A stretch of DNA of 45,157 nucleotides from Enhydrobacter sp. (GTDB taxonomy: Bacteria > Pseudomonadota > Alphaproteobacteria > Reyranellales > Reyranellaceae), in contig JAHCJV010000045.1 of assembly GCA_026126105.1 (NCBI GenBank), positions 1-45,157 of the forward strand, given 5' to 3'. Within the stretch, counting starts at the first letter, position 1. Every line of letters begins with the position of its first letter. Both the position numbers and the translations under genes were made by a program. The notes under the pieces were generated by a model. The model was not told the origin of the DNA and ran no database searches. It saw only the letters and a program-made list of their open reading frames with translations. Positions 24,927-33,808 of this stretch are shown here, piece after piece.

Positions 24927-25688
24927 ATGCCATTCTACCAGAAGGGTGACGTTCGCATTCGCTACGAGGAGGTCGGCTTGGGATTTCCGCTGCTGGTCAT
25001 CCCGGGCGGCGGGTTGAACTCGCGGGTCGGCAACTGGCCGAACGCCGTGATCAATGCGATGGAAGAGTTCAAGCGCGACTTCCGCTGCATCACCATGGAC
25101 CAGCGCAATGCCAATGGCGGTGAGTCGACCGGCCCGGTACCGGTCGAGAATGCGTGGGAAGCGTTCGCCGACGACCAGCTCGGGCTGATGGACCATCTCG
25201 GGATTCGCGAGTTCCTCTTCATGGGCTATTGCATCGGCGGCTGCTTCGCAGGAAAGCTGCTGCAGCGCGCGCCCGAGCGCGTCGTCGCCGCCGTGTTCTG
25301 CCAGACCGTGGGCCATCGACCCGAGGACCCCGACGTCATGGTCCGGCATAGCACGGACAACTGGCTCCCGGGTTTCCAGGCACGCCGTCCCGAGGTCTCG
25401 GTGGGAACGATCGAGCAGTATTTCCACAGCCTGTATCGCGAGCAGCCCGATTTCCTCTACAGCGTGCCGCGCTCGTTCATCGCCGGCTGCAAGACGCCGA
25501 TCCTCGTCCTGCCGGACGACACGTCCTCCCATCCGCTGCAGACCTCGATCGACGTGGCATCGCTGGCCCCTAATGCAGAGATCACCGTCTTCCCGTGGCG
25601 CGAGCCGCCGGACCTGAAGGCGCGCACCATCGATCGCGTGCGCCGGTTCCTCAATTCGCATGTTCCGATGCGCAAGGCTGCGGAGTAG
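24927..25688 (+). CDS. Alpha/beta hydrolase with Cys at the nucleophile position
   Basis: A 253-aa cytoplasmic alpha/beta-hydrolase-fold protein. The oxyanion-hole region is LLVIPGGGLNSRVGNW. The nucleophile elbow reads GYCIGG, so Cys102 occupies the place normally held by Ser, as in dienelactone hydrolase. An acid is available in LPDDTSSHP, but I see no His in the usual place near the C-terminus; the His in SSHP may substitute. ATG 24927 is preferred since AGGGAGG at 24915-24921 sits at proper spacing; GTG 24921 would be inside it. A TauD-type dioxygenase gene follows after 29 nt. Substrate unknown. Confidence 0.85.
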   Translation: MPFYQKGDVRIRYEEVGLGFPLLVIPGGGLNSRVGNWPNAVINAMEEFKRDFRCITMDQRNANGGESTGPVPVENAWEAFADDQLGLMDHLGIREFLFMGYCIGGCFAGKLLQRAPERVVAAVFCQTVGHRPEDPDVMVRHSTDNWLPGFQARRPEVSVGTIEQYFHSLYREQPDFLYSVPRSFIAGCKTPILVLPDDTSSHPLQTSIDVASLAPNAEITVFPWREPPDLKARTIDRVRRFLNSHVPMRKAAE

Positions 25689-25717
25689 CCCACGATTCAT
25701 CCGGGAGATTCATCGCC

Positions 25718-26584
25718 ATGGACCGCCTTCAATACGAGAAGCTGCATCCCGAGTTCGGCGTCACCATCCGCGGCATCGACCTCGGCCAGCCGCTCACGCC
25801 CGACCTGATCCGCGAGGTCAACGCGGCGATCGATGAATACTCCTTCGTCCACTTCCCCGATCAGACGATGGACGACGATCGCCAGCTTGCCCTCACGCGC
25901 CAATTGGGCAGGCCCGAGCCGAGCCACACCGCTCTCGGCAGGACCGAGTATTTCGGCACCATCGGCAACGTCCAGCAGGACGGCACGGTGCTGGGCAACT
26001 CGCACAAGAAGACCATCTTCCTCACCGGCAACAACATGTGGCACTCCGATGCCTCGTTCAAACCGGTGCCGGCGTTCCTCTCGATCATGTGCGCCTACGA
26101 AACGCCGGCCGAGGGCGGCACGACGATGTTCGTCTCCCTGCGCGCGGCCTACGAGCGCCTGCCGCCCGAGCGCAAGGCCGAACTCGATCCCCTGATCGCG
26201 ATCCACGACTACGTCTATTCGCGCTCCAAGGTCGCCCCCGACGCCGTGTCGCCCGAGCTTGCCGCCTCGCTGCCACCGGTGCGCCAGCGGCTCGTGCGGA
26301 CCAATCCGGCGACGGGCGCCCGCAACCTGTTCCTCGGCTCCCATGTGCGGGAGATCGAAGGCATGAGCCCGGCGGTCGGGCGCGCCCTGATCGACGCGCT
26401 GACCGAAGACGCGATCCGGCCCGAGCACGTCTACAACCACGTCTGGCAACCCGGCGACGTCGTCCTCTGGGACAACCGCTGCCTGCTCCACGCCGGCAGC
26501 GGCTACGACGCCGACCGCCACCGCCGCTACATGCGCCAGACCCGCGTCAGCGGAACCTGCTCGACGCTGGAGGAGGGTGCTTAA
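25718..26584 (+). CDS. TauD/TfdA family Fe(II)/2-oxoglutarate dioxygenase
   Basis: A 288-aa non-haem iron dioxygenase. The facial triad is H109 and D111 in NMWHSDASFK, and H258 in RCLLHAGSGYD. The 2-oxoglutarate-binding Arg lies in RHRRYMRQTRVSG near 270. The opening LHPEFGVTIRGIDLGQPL is typical of TauD/TfdA. Such enzymes cleave taurine or phenoxyacetates, or hydroxylate other small acids, with 2-oxoglutarate and O2. ATG 25718 is 29 nt downstream of a Cys-type hydrolase and is probably co-transcribed with it. The gene converges on a Bug-protein gene. Substrate not determinable; complete and normal length. Confidence 0.93.
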   Translation: MDRLQYEKLHPEFGVTIRGIDLGQPLTPDLIREVNAAIDEYSFVHFPDQTMDDDRQLALTRQLGRPEPSHTALGRTEYFGTIGNVQQDGTVLGNSHKKTIFLTGNNMWHSDASFKPVPAFLSIMCAYETPAEGGTTMFVSLRAAYERLPPERKAELDPLIAIHDYVYSRSKVAPDAVSPELAASLPPVRQRLVRTNPATGARNLFLGSHVREIEGMSPAVGRALIDALTEDAIRPEHVYNHVWQPGDVVLWDNRCLLHAGSGYDADRHRRYMRQTRVSGTCSTLEEGA

Positions 26585-26612
26585 GACTCCGAGTCCCGGC
26601 GGTGGGTTGAGC

Positions 26613-27587
26613 CTACCGTTCGACCTTGATGTCGTTCTCCTTCACCACCCGGCTCCACTGCTCGGTCTCCGACTTCACCCGCTCCAGGAACGCAGCGGGC
26701 GTGCTGCCAGTGGTAACAAGGCCCAGCCCCGCGAGCTTCTTCTTTACGGCCTCGTCCTTCACGACCTCCAGGCAGATGGCATTGAGGCGCGACGCCACTG
26801 CGTCGGGCACCTCGGCCGGAGCGACCAGTCCGTAGAATGCCGCGCCGACCAGATCCGGCATGCCGAGCTCGACCACTGTCGGCACATTCGGACAGATCGG
26901 CGAGCGTTCGGGCGAGGCCACGCAAATGCCGGTGAGGCGCCCCTGGTTCACGTGCGGGCCCGTCGGCATGACGACGTCGACGAAGACCGGCACATGGCCC
27001 GCCGTCACGTCGCGCAGCGCGTCGGCCGATCCCTTGTAGCCCACCACCTCCATCTTGAGCTTGTTGCGCGTGCGGAACAGCTCGCCCCACAGATGAGGCT
27101 GGTTGCCGATGCCGGAGCAGGCGAAGCGCACCGGTTGCGGCTGGGCCTTCACCCAGGCGGCGAACGAGGCGTAGTCCTTGACCGGCAGGTCCTTGTTCAC
27201 CGCCAGCAGGTCGTGGATGTCGGCGATCGTCGAGATCATCCGGAAATCCTTCAGCGGATCGAACGGCTGGGTAAAGCCTAGCGCGACATTGGTCGCCATC
27301 GTCGTGCTGCCGAGCAGCAGCGTGTGACCGTCGGGCTTCGCCTTCGCCACCGCGTCCATGCCGATGATCGTGTTGCCGCCGGCCTTGTTCTCCACGATGA
27401 CCTGCTGGCCGAGCAGCGTCGTCATCTTCTCCGCCACCACGCGGCCAAGGGCGTCCGATGCGCCGCCCGGGCCGTAGGGCACGATGAGCTTCACCGGCTG
27501 ACTCGGCCAGGCCTGCGCCCGAACCGCGGCGGCGGGCACGATCATCGAGCCGGCCAGGCCGGCGATCAGGGTGCGACGTTCGAGCAT
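26613..27587 (-). CDS. Bug/TctC-family substrate-binding protein linked to an HpaB-like enzyme
   Basis: A 324-aa periplasmic binding protein. The signal peptide MLERRTLIAGLAGSMIVPAA is cleaved near VRAQA. Bug landmarks are VKLIVPYGPGGASDALGR, VIVENKAGGNTIIGMDAV, KPDGHTLLLGSTTMA and VVGYKGSADALRD. ATG 27587 follows GGAGGACTGAAAG. It lies 28 nt downstream of the HpaB-like monooxygenase on the same strand, which suggests that the bound ligand is that enzyme's aromatic substrate or a related carboxylate. No TctAB permease is present. This is one of two orphan Bug proteins in the window, the other at 786-1760; they are only moderately similar. Confidence 0.92.
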   Translation of the reverse strand: MLERRTLIAGLAGSMIVPAAAVRAQAWPSQPVKLIVPYGPGGASDALGRVVAEKMTTLLGQQVIVENKAGGNTIIGMDAVAKAKPDGHTLLLGSTTMATNVALGFTQPFDPLKDFRMISTIADIHDLLAVNKDLPVKDYASFAAWVKAQPQPVRFACSGIGNQPHLWGELFRTRNKLKMEVVGYKGSADALRDVTAGHVPVFVDVVMPTGPHVNQGRLTGICVASPERSPICPNVPTVVELGMPDLVGAAFYGLVAPAEVPDAVASRLNAICLEVVKDEAVKKKLAGLGLVTTGSTPAAFLERVKSETEQWSRVVKENDIKVER

Positions 27588-27615
27588 CTTTCAGTCCTCC
27601 ATCGGGGTCGCCGAG

Positions 27616-29073
27616 CTATCGCCGTTCATTGCGGGACAACATGTCGTCGAGCAAGGCCAGAGACCGGGTTCGATCGAAGAAACGCGCGTGCAGCATCTGT
27701 TTGTTCCGTGCCGCCGAGGTCAGATAGAACCGCTCGTAAAGAAAGCCGCGCCCGCCCAGGGTCGACCCGACGAAATCCCACGCCAGCCGGAACACCGCGG
27801 CGCGCGCGTCGGCCGGGGCGCCGTCGGCCCCGTGCAGCATCTCGTCGATCAGCGGCCGCAGCGCCGGATCGTCGAGCTGGGCGCGGCTCGGCGTCGTCAG
27901 CAGGTTATGGCTGCCGATCAGGGTGATGATCTCGGCCACCCTCGGCATCCAGACCGGCAGCATCGAGCGCATCGGCTCGAGCACGGCGCCGTTGGGAAAC
28001 CACACCCCGTCCGCCCGCTCCCACGCCTGCTCGAGCGACAGCTCCAGCGCGTTCGCGGTCAGGCGCACGTAGCAGGCGAGCTCGCCCAGCATCTCCGTCG
28101 TCGCCGGCGAATGGTCGCCGATCAGCTCCGCCATGCGCGTGGCGAGGCCATAGGCGAACTCCAGCTTGGTGAGTGCGCGCACGGTCGACTGGGTCGTCAT
28201 GTGGATGGCGTAGCCGGTCGCGCGCATCGAGTTGTAGATGGCGACGTCGCCGTCGATGAACACACGGTCCCACGGCACCACCACGTCGTCGAAGATGCAG
28301 AAGGCGTCCTGCTCGTCGAAGCGCGACGACAGCGGCCTGTCGAACGGTTCCGCGCCCGGCGCCGCCGCCGAATCGCGGCACAGGAACTTCAGCCCCGGCG
28401 CGTCGAGCGGGAGAGCGAAGGCCACGGCATAGTCCTTGGCGTCGGGTGGAATCGGCTGGCCGGGATAGACGGCCGTCTCGTCGGCGTAGGGCGCGAGCGT
28501 CGCCAGCACCCGGGCGCCGCGCACGACGATGCCGTCGGCGGTCTCGCCGACCTTTCGAATGGTGACCTTGTTGCCGACGATCCTCGAGTCGGTCCGCTTG
28601 TCGACGGTTGGCTGGATGATCGTGTGGGTGAGCGAGATGTCGTCCCGCGCGATCCGGCGCTGGAACGCCACGACGTTGCGCGCGCCGCGCTCATTGCGCC
28701 CGTCGTTGCCGGCCCACACGGCGGGCGCCGAAGCAAAGGCGGAGAACTTCATGTTCATGTAGTCGGGCGTGCGGCCCATGATGCCCATGGAGCCCTCCGA
28801 CAGCCGGACGAGCCCGGCATGGCGCCGAATCAGGTCGTCGCGCGAGCGCGGGATCATGTGGCTGACGTTGGTAAGCCCGCCATTGTCCGGGTCGTCAAAC
28901 AGGCAGTCGCCGGCGAATTCGTGCTGGCGGTCGAACATCGCCGCGAGGCTTTCGGCGCCGCCGCGCAGCTTCGGGTGCGCCGTGACGTCTGCGATTCGCT
29001 CGCCGTCGACCCAGATCTCCCGCTTCGTCCCGCGCAACCCCTCGAGAAACTGCGCCCCTGTCCGTGCCCCCAA
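27616..29073 (-). CDS. 4-hydroxyphenylacetate 3-monooxygenase (HpaB) family oxygenase
   Basis: A protein of about 485 aa in the two-component flavin-dependent monooxygenase family that uses FADH2 from a separate reductase. N-terminal RTGAQFLEGLRGTKREIWVD is the family opening. Further blocks are DDLIRRHAGLVRL, GRTPDYMNM, FDEQDAFCIFDDVVVPWDRV, and STLGGRGFLYERFYL near the end. I place the start at TTG 29073, because GGAGGAGG precedes it and the family N-terminus begins there; ATG 29157 and 29136 give longer forms with an atypical extension. The Bug gene follows by 28 nt. It probably hydroxylates or dehalogenates a phenolic acid; pyoluteorin- or reductase-type relatives cannot be excluded. Confidence 0.88.
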   Translation of the reverse strand: MGARTGAQFLEGLRGTKREIWVDGERIADVTAHPKLRGGAESLAAMFDRQHEFAGDCLFDDPDNGGLTNVSHMIPRSRDDLIRRHAGLVRLSEGSMGIMGRTPDYMNMKFSAFASAPAVWAGNDGRNERGARNVVAFQRRIARDDISLTHTIIQPTVDKRTDSRIVGNKVTIRKVGETADGIVVRGARVLATLAPYADETAVYPGQPIPPDAKDYAVAFALPLDAPGLKFLCRDSAAAPGAEPFDRPLSSRFDEQDAFCIFDDVVVPWDRVFIDGDVAIYNSMRATGYAIHMTTQSTVRALTKLEFAYGLATRMAELIGDHSPATTEMLGELACYVRLTANALELSLEQAWERADGVWFPNGAVLEPMRSMLPVWMPRVAEIITLIGSHNLLTTPSRAQLDDPALRPLIDEMLHGADGAPADARAAVFRLAWDFVGSTLGGRGFLYERFYLTSAARNKQMLHARFFDRTRSLALLDDMLSRNERR

Positions 29074-29212
29074 TGCCGCCTCCTCCGCTTTTCCTTCCTC
29101 CCTGGCGAAGCCGGGGAGGAATCCTTGTAGCAGCATTACCTGGCCTGGGCTGGTCACGGCCCTTCCGGTCCCCTAAAAACCGGGGCGCCCACCAGCCGAC
29201 GGAATCCGCCCA

Positions 29213-31078
29213 ATGAAATCGAAAGACGTTCTCATCGATCGCCACCCCGGCCGCTCCACCCAGACGATCGGGCTGGCACGCGCGATCGGCACCGATCCGG
29301 ACCTGATCCACGAGCCGTCGGTCGGCGTCGTCGGCACCAAGGGCGACAGCCAGTGCTATCTCGGCGTCATGGCCAAGGTCGAGGCGATCCAGGCCCAGCT
29401 CAAGAGCCGCATCGGCCAGGGGCAGGGCCAGCTCAAGCTTCGCCTGGTCCAGCCCGAGTACACGATCGCGACCTCCGACGGCATCCGCAATGGCACGCGC
29501 GAGATGCGCTATTCGCTGATCGGCCGCGAAGTGACGAACGATGCCCTGTGCGAGCATCTGAGCGCCACGGGACTGGCCGGCACGATCGCGGTCGTCGCCT
29601 GCGACAAGCCGCCGGTAGGCACGCTGGCCGCGCTGCTCGAGCACAACCGGCCCTCGATCATCATGTCGGACGGCCCGATCCACCCCGGCACGGACCCGAA
29701 GACGGGCGAGACGATCGACCTCGTCACCGCCTACCAGGTGGCCGGCCATCCCGATCCCGAATATCGCCATCACATCGCCTGCCACGCCTGCCCCGGCATC
29801 GGCAGCTGCGGCGGCATGTTCACCTACAACACGATGCAGACCTTCATCGGCGTGGTCGGCATGCAGCCGCTGCACATGGTGGCGCCGCCGTCGGACGATC
29901 CGCGCCGCACCGGTCCGTTCGCGGCAGAGCTCGTCGATCATCTCGCCAACCTCATGGAAAAGGACCTCAAGCCGCGCGACATCGTGGGGCGCGACTCGCT
30001 GCGTAACGCCGTGATCGTTGCCATGGCGATCGGCGGCTCGACCAACGTGACCCTGCACACCCCGGAGATCGCGCGGGCCGCGGGCTTCGGCGATTTCTGG
30101 AAGGACATCATGACGCCGGAGGAGTTCAACTACCTCTCGCAGCATGTCGTCCCGGTACTCACGGATGCACGGCCTTACGGCAAGTACTCGATGGTCGACA
30201 TCGACAATGTCGGCGGCGTCCAGGTGATCGTGCGCGAACTGCTCGAGGCGGGGCTGCTGAACGGCGACGTGCTGACCTGCACCGGCGAGACGCTCGCCGC
30301 CCAGGTCCAGCGCCTCGGCGCCAAGCGGGCCGACGGCAAGGTCGTCTATTCCGTCGACAAGCCGTACAAGCCGACCGGCGGGCTGCGCGTGCTGGGCGGC
30401 AACCTGTCGCCTGACTTCTCGGCGATCCTCAAACTGGCGGGCGTCGAGGGCGGACTGGAGAACAACCTGTTCCGCGGCCGCGCACGCGTGTTCGAGGGCG
30501 AGCAGGGTCTGCTCGACGCCCTCGACCAGAGGCCGGAGACCTTCCAGAATCATGACATGATCATCGTGCGCTACGAAGGCCCGAGCGGCGCGCCGGGCAT
30601 GCCGGAAATGCTCGATCCGACGTCGCGCATCACGACGCTCTGTCGCGAGCGCGGCATCGTCGTGGCGCTGATGACGGACGCGCGCTTCTCGGGCGGATCG
30701 GTCGGCCTCGTCATCGGCCATGTCGGCCCGGAAGCCGCTCTCGGCGGGCCGATCGCCCTGATCGAGGAAGGCGACGAGATCGTCGCCGACCTAAACAAGG
30801 ACGAGCTGAACTGCACCGCGCTCTCCGATCCGGCCATCCGCGCCAAAAGACAGGCGGCCTGGGACAAGGTCGTGGCCGACAATGGCGGCATTCATCCCAA
30901 CTGCGGTGTCGCCGACACGCGGCTGCTGCGCCGCGCGCGCCTCAGCGCGGTGCCCGCCACGCGCGGCGGCGGCCTGCATCCGAACCGGGAGGTCTGGGTG
31001 CGCAACCCGCGTTCGGCCGACCGCTCCGGCTTCGTGCTGCGCAACAAGCACCGGCCGGACGCGAACAAGACGTTCTGA
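29213..31078 (+). CDS. IlvD/EDD-family dehydratase (dihydroxy-acid or sugar-acid type)
   Basis: A 621-aa Fe-S hydro-lyase. The three cluster-region cysteines are C48 (GTKGDSQCYLG), C130 (VVACDKPPVGT) and C199 (GIGSCGGMFTYNTMQ). Other family blocks are TIATSDGIRNGTREMRYSL, IGGSTNVTLHTPEIAR and MTDARFSGGSVG. The segment around C48 differs from the classical TPCN of biosynthetic IlvD, and the gene sits among catabolic oxygenases, so a sugar-acid or specialised dihydroxyacid dehydratase is more likely than branched-chain amino acid synthesis. ATG 29213, divergent from the HpaB-like gene. The C-terminal 50 residues are Arg-rich and basic. Confidence 0.88.
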   Translation: MKSKDVLIDRHPGRSTQTIGLARAIGTDPDLIHEPSVGVVGTKGDSQCYLGVMAKVEAIQAQLKSRIGQGQGQLKLRLVQPEYTIATSDGIRNGTREMRYSLIGREVTNDALCEHLSATGLAGTIAVVACDKPPVGTLAALLEHNRPSIIMSDGPIHPGTDPKTGETIDLVTAYQVAGHPDPEYRHHIACHACPGIGSCGGMFTYNTMQTFIGVVGMQPLHMVAPPSDDPRRTGPFAAELVDHLANLMEKDLKPRDIVGRDSLRNAVIVAMAIGGSTNVTLHTPEIARAAGFGDFWKDIMTPEEFNYLSQHVVPVLTDARPYGKYSMVDIDNVGGVQVIVRELLEAGLLNGDVLTCTGETLAAQVQRLGAKRADGKVVYSVDKPYKPTGGLRVLGGNLSPDFSAILKLAGVEGGLENNLFRGRARVFEGEQGLLDALDQRPETFQNHDMIIVRYEGPSGAPGMPEMLDPTSRITTLCRERGIVVALMTDARFSGGSVGLVIGHVGPEAALGGPIALIEEGDEIVADLNKDELNCTALSDPAIRAKRQAAWDKVVADNGGIHPNCGVADTRLLRRARLSAVPATRGGGLHPNREVWVRNPRSADRSGFVLRNKHRPDANKTF

Positions 31079-31079
31079 C

Positions 31080-31384
31080 GCTGGGAGCGCGGCTCTCTAA
31101 GGTGCCAACTTTGGCTACACTCGCCACCTCACCCTGAGGAACGGAGCGAAGCGGAGTGTCTCGAAGGGTGGCAACAGTCGCGGTGCCGATGCACCTCATG
31201 ATCGGGGCGGTTCTGACCTTCGGGTTGCCATCCTTCGAGACGCTTCGCTTCGCTACGCTCCTCAGGATGAGGATTATGTTGCCCTTCCGATCAAAGTCAG
31301 CGCCTGTGAGCGCGGGCTCTCCAGAGCCGCTCTTCTTCGGATTGCTCCGTCCCATGAGCGGCCCCGGAGAGCCGCGCTCCCAGC
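31080..31384. repeat. Nested inverted-repeat element of about 305 bp
   Basis: The ends match as an 18-bp perfect inverted repeat: GCTGGGAGCGCGGCTCTC at 31080-31097 and its reverse complement at 31367-31384. Inside, a second pair of 47-base arms (31127-31173 and 31226-31272) matches at 41 of 47 positions, with a REP-like core CCTGAGGA and CTCGAAGG. A short hairpin GGCTCTCCAGAGCC lies near 31315. No open frame with coding character is present. It fills nearly the whole gap between the dehydratase stop and the downstream oxygenase. The layout suggests a non-autonomous mobile element or an assembled dispersed repeat. Confidence 0.75.
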
Positions 31385-31409
31385 AACGCCATCCCTTGGG
31401 AGAGCTGAT

Positions 31410-32540
31410 ATGACCAAGGCCGAAGCGATCGCCCTGGAGGAGTACCGCCGAGCGCACGTGCCGCTGTACAACGACCAGAAGCTCAAGCTCGGCGTGTTCG
31501 GCGCCAACTGCAGCTACGGCGTCAACATCAGCCACGCGCCGACCAGCTACAAGGTGACCTGGGAGCACACGTCGGAGATCGTGAAGCGCGCCGACGCCAT
31601 GGGATTCGAGCTCGCCCTCCCCGTGGCGCGCTGGCGCGGTTTCGGCGGCACGACCGACTTCAACGGCGAATCGTTCGAGACCTATACGTGGGCGGCAGGG
31701 CTTGCGCAGGCGACCAGGAACATCATGGTCGCGGCTACCTCGCACGTGCCGACGGTACATCCGATCGTCGCCGCCAAGCAGGCGGCGACGATCGACCACA
31801 TCTCGAACGGCCGTTTCGCGCTCAACCTGGTGATGGGCTGGTTCACGCCCGAGATGGAAATGTTCCAGGGCAGCCAGCGTGCGCACGACGACCGCTACCG
31901 CTACGGCGCCGAATGGCTCGCCATCGTGAAACGCCTGTGGACCGAGGAGGAACCTTTCGATTTCGAGTCCGCGGACTTTCATATCAGGCAGGCCCAGGCC
32001 CATCCCAAGCCGGTCCAGAAACCCCATCCCGTCCTGATCAACGCCGGCCATTCCGCCGCAGCGACGGAATTCTCTGCCCGCGAGGTCGATTTCAGCTTTG
32101 TGGGCTTCGACAGCATCGACCAGGTACGGGCTGTGGCTGACCGGATGCGCGCGAAGGCCCGCGCAGACCATCAGCGCGACATCGGCGTCTGCACGTCGGC
32201 GCTCATCGTCTGCCGCGAGACCGAGGCTGAGGCGCGCCAAGTCTATCGCAGCATCATCGAGCATGGCGACTGGGTCGCGGCGGGCAATCTCATGAAGGTG
32301 CTGGGCATCGAGAGCCAGTCCTTCAACGACCGCATCGACAAGCATCGCGAGCGGATCGTCGCCGGCTGGGGCACGAACCCGATCATCGGCACGCCCGAGC
32401 AGGTCACAGCCCAGCTTGCCCAGGTTTCGGCCGCCGGAATCGACGGCGTCGTGTTCGGCTTCCTCGACTACAACGAGGAACTCAAATACTTCGACAGCGC
32501 GGTGATGCCGCTGCTGCGCCAGGCGGGGCTGCGCCAGTAG
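31410..32540 (+). CDS. LLM-class flavin-dependent oxygenase (RutA/SfnG-like)
   Basis: A 376-aa luciferase-like monooxygenase that uses reduced FMN. Hallmarks shared with the pyrimidine oxygenase RutA and the dimethylsulfone monooxygenase SfnG are RWRGFGGTTDFNGESFETYT, AATSHVPTVHP, and ATIDHISNGRFALNLVMGW. The FMN-phosphate region near PHPVLINAGHSAAATEF also fits. ATG 31410 follows GGGAGAGCTGAT; the Shine-Dalgarno begins just outside the inverted-repeat element. Which sulfone, sulfonate or heterocycle it opens cannot be read. PobA follows 39 nt downstream on the same strand. Confidence 0.9.
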   Translation: MTKAEAIALEEYRRAHVPLYNDQKLKLGVFGANCSYGVNISHAPTSYKVTWEHTSEIVKRADAMGFELALPVARWRGFGGTTDFNGESFETYTWAAGLAQATRNIMVAATSHVPTVHPIVAAKQAATIDHISNGRFALNLVMGWFTPEMEMFQGSQRAHDDRYRYGAEWLAIVKRLWTEEEPFDFESADFHIRQAQAHPKPVQKPHPVLINAGHSAAATEFSAREVDFSFVGFDSIDQVRAVADRMRAKARADHQRDIGVCTSALIVCRETEAEARQVYRSIIEHGDWVAAGNLMKVLGIESQSFNDRIDKHRERIVAGWGTNPIIGTPEQVTAQLAQVSAAGIDGVVFGFLDYNEELKYFDSAVMPLLRQAGLRQ

Positions 32541-32579
32541 GCAAGTTTTTGCCTTGGCCCCGAGCAGATCCCGTCTAGC

Positions 32580-33785
32580 ATGGCGGTGGGGAGAAGCACG
32601 GCCGTGGCAGTACAGGAACGGACTCAAGTCGGCATCATCGGCGCCGGGCCGGCAGGGCTTCTGCTTGCCCGCCTGCTGAAGCTGCACGGCATCGACAGCG
32701 TGATCCTCGAGGCGCGCGACCGCGACTACGTCGAAGCCCGCGTACGCGCGGGTGTCTTGGAACAGGGCACTGTTGATCTGTTGGAAGAGGCCGGGGTGGC
32801 CGAGCGTCTGCACCGCGAGGGGTTGGTCCACGATGGAGTGGAGATCGCGGCCAACGGCCGGCGCCTGCGCATCGATTTTCGCGAGCTGACCGGCAAGACC
32901 GTCACCGTCTACGGCCAGACCGAGGTGACGCGGGACCTGATAGCCGCGCGCCTCGCCGGGGATGGTCCGATCGTCTGGGAGGCAGCGGACGTCGCGATCC
33001 ACGACATCGAGAGCGCTCGCCCATACCTCCGCTACCGGGTGGCAGGCCTCGAGCGCGAACTGGTGTGCGACTACATCGCCGGTTGCGACGGCTTCCATGG
33101 CGTGAGCCGGCCGGCGCTGCCAGAGTCAGTTGGCCAAACCTTCGAGCGCACCTATGCGTTTGGCTGGCTCGGCATCCTCGCCGATGTGCCACCATGCTCG
33201 GAGGAGCTGATCTACGCCAGTCATCCGCGCGGCTTCGCCCTCGCCTCCATGCGTTCGCCGACCCGCAGTCGCTACTACATCCAATGCGGGCTCGACGAGA
33301 AGATCGAGGAATGGCCAGACGAGAGACTCTGGGACGAGCTGAAGCTGCGGCTGGGATCGGATACGGCGCCGGATATCACGACCGGTCCGTCGATCGAGAA
33401 GAGCATCGCGCCGTTGCGCAGCTTCGTCTCGACCCCGATGCAGCACGGGCGGCTCTTTCTTGCCGGCGACGCCGCTCACATCGTGCCGCCGACCGGCGCC
33501 AAGGGACTTAATCTCGCGGCGTCGGACGTACACTACCTCGCTCGCGCGCTGGCCGCGCACTACAGCAAAGGCAATGACGATCTTCTCCGCGCCTACAGCG
33601 ACACCGCCCTCGCCCGCGTGTGGAAGGCCGAGCGCTTCTCGTGGTGGATGACCATGCTACTGCACCGGCTTCATCCTGAGGCCAGCTTCGAAGCCCAGAT
33701 GCAGCGTGCCGAACTGGACTACCTCGCCAGCTCGCGAGCCGCCCAGACGGTGCTTGCCGAAAACTACGTCGGCCTGCCGTTCTGA
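32580..33785 (+). CDS. pobA: 4-hydroxybenzoate 3-monooxygenase
   Basis: A 401-aa class A flavoprotein hydroxylase converting 4-hydroxybenzoate to protocatechuate with NADPH and O2. The FAD motif is GIIGAGPAGLLLARLL, the PobA-specific VRAGVLEQGTVDLLEEAG follows, DGFHG is the second FAD/NADPH motif, and GDAAHIVPPTGAKGLNLA completes the set. The upstream MAVGRSTAVAV is unlike other PobA proteins (which start near MKTQVGIIG). GTG 32604, with GGGGAG 10 nt upstream, may therefore be the true start. The last gene of the LLM-pobA pair, it is followed by a strong hairpin. No pobR regulator or pca genes are nearby. Confidence 0.94.
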   Translation: MAVGRSTAVAVQERTQVGIIGAGPAGLLLARLLKLHGIDSVILEARDRDYVEARVRAGVLEQGTVDLLEEAGVAERLHREGLVHDGVEIAANGRRLRIDFRELTGKTVTVYGQTEVTRDLIAARLAGDGPIVWEAADVAIHDIESARPYLRYRVAGLERELVCDYIAGCDGFHGVSRPALPESVGQTFERTYAFGWLGILADVPPCSEELIYASHPRGFALASMRSPTRSRYYIQCGLDEKIEEWPDERLWDELKLRLGSDTAPDITTGPSIEKSIAPLRSFVSTPMQHGRLFLAGDAAHIVPPTGAKGLNLAASDVHYLARALAAHYSKGNDDLLRAYSDTALARVWKAERFSWWMTMLLHRLHPEASFEAQMQRAELDYLASSRAAQTVLAENYVGLPF

Positions 33786-33808
33786 CGGAAGACTCTTCTC
33801 ATTCTCTC

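Noticed and set aside
9044..32540. A split pyrimidine (rut) pathway from the RutB-like hydrolase and RutA-like oxygenase
   Set aside because: The genes are more than 20 kb apart, on opposite strands and without rutC-G partners. The motif similarity is to the subfamily, not proof of the pathway.
30942..33098. A 718-codon minus-strand open frame
   Set aside because: It crosses the inverted-repeat element and runs antisense to the LLM oxygenase and pobA; no coherent protein features.
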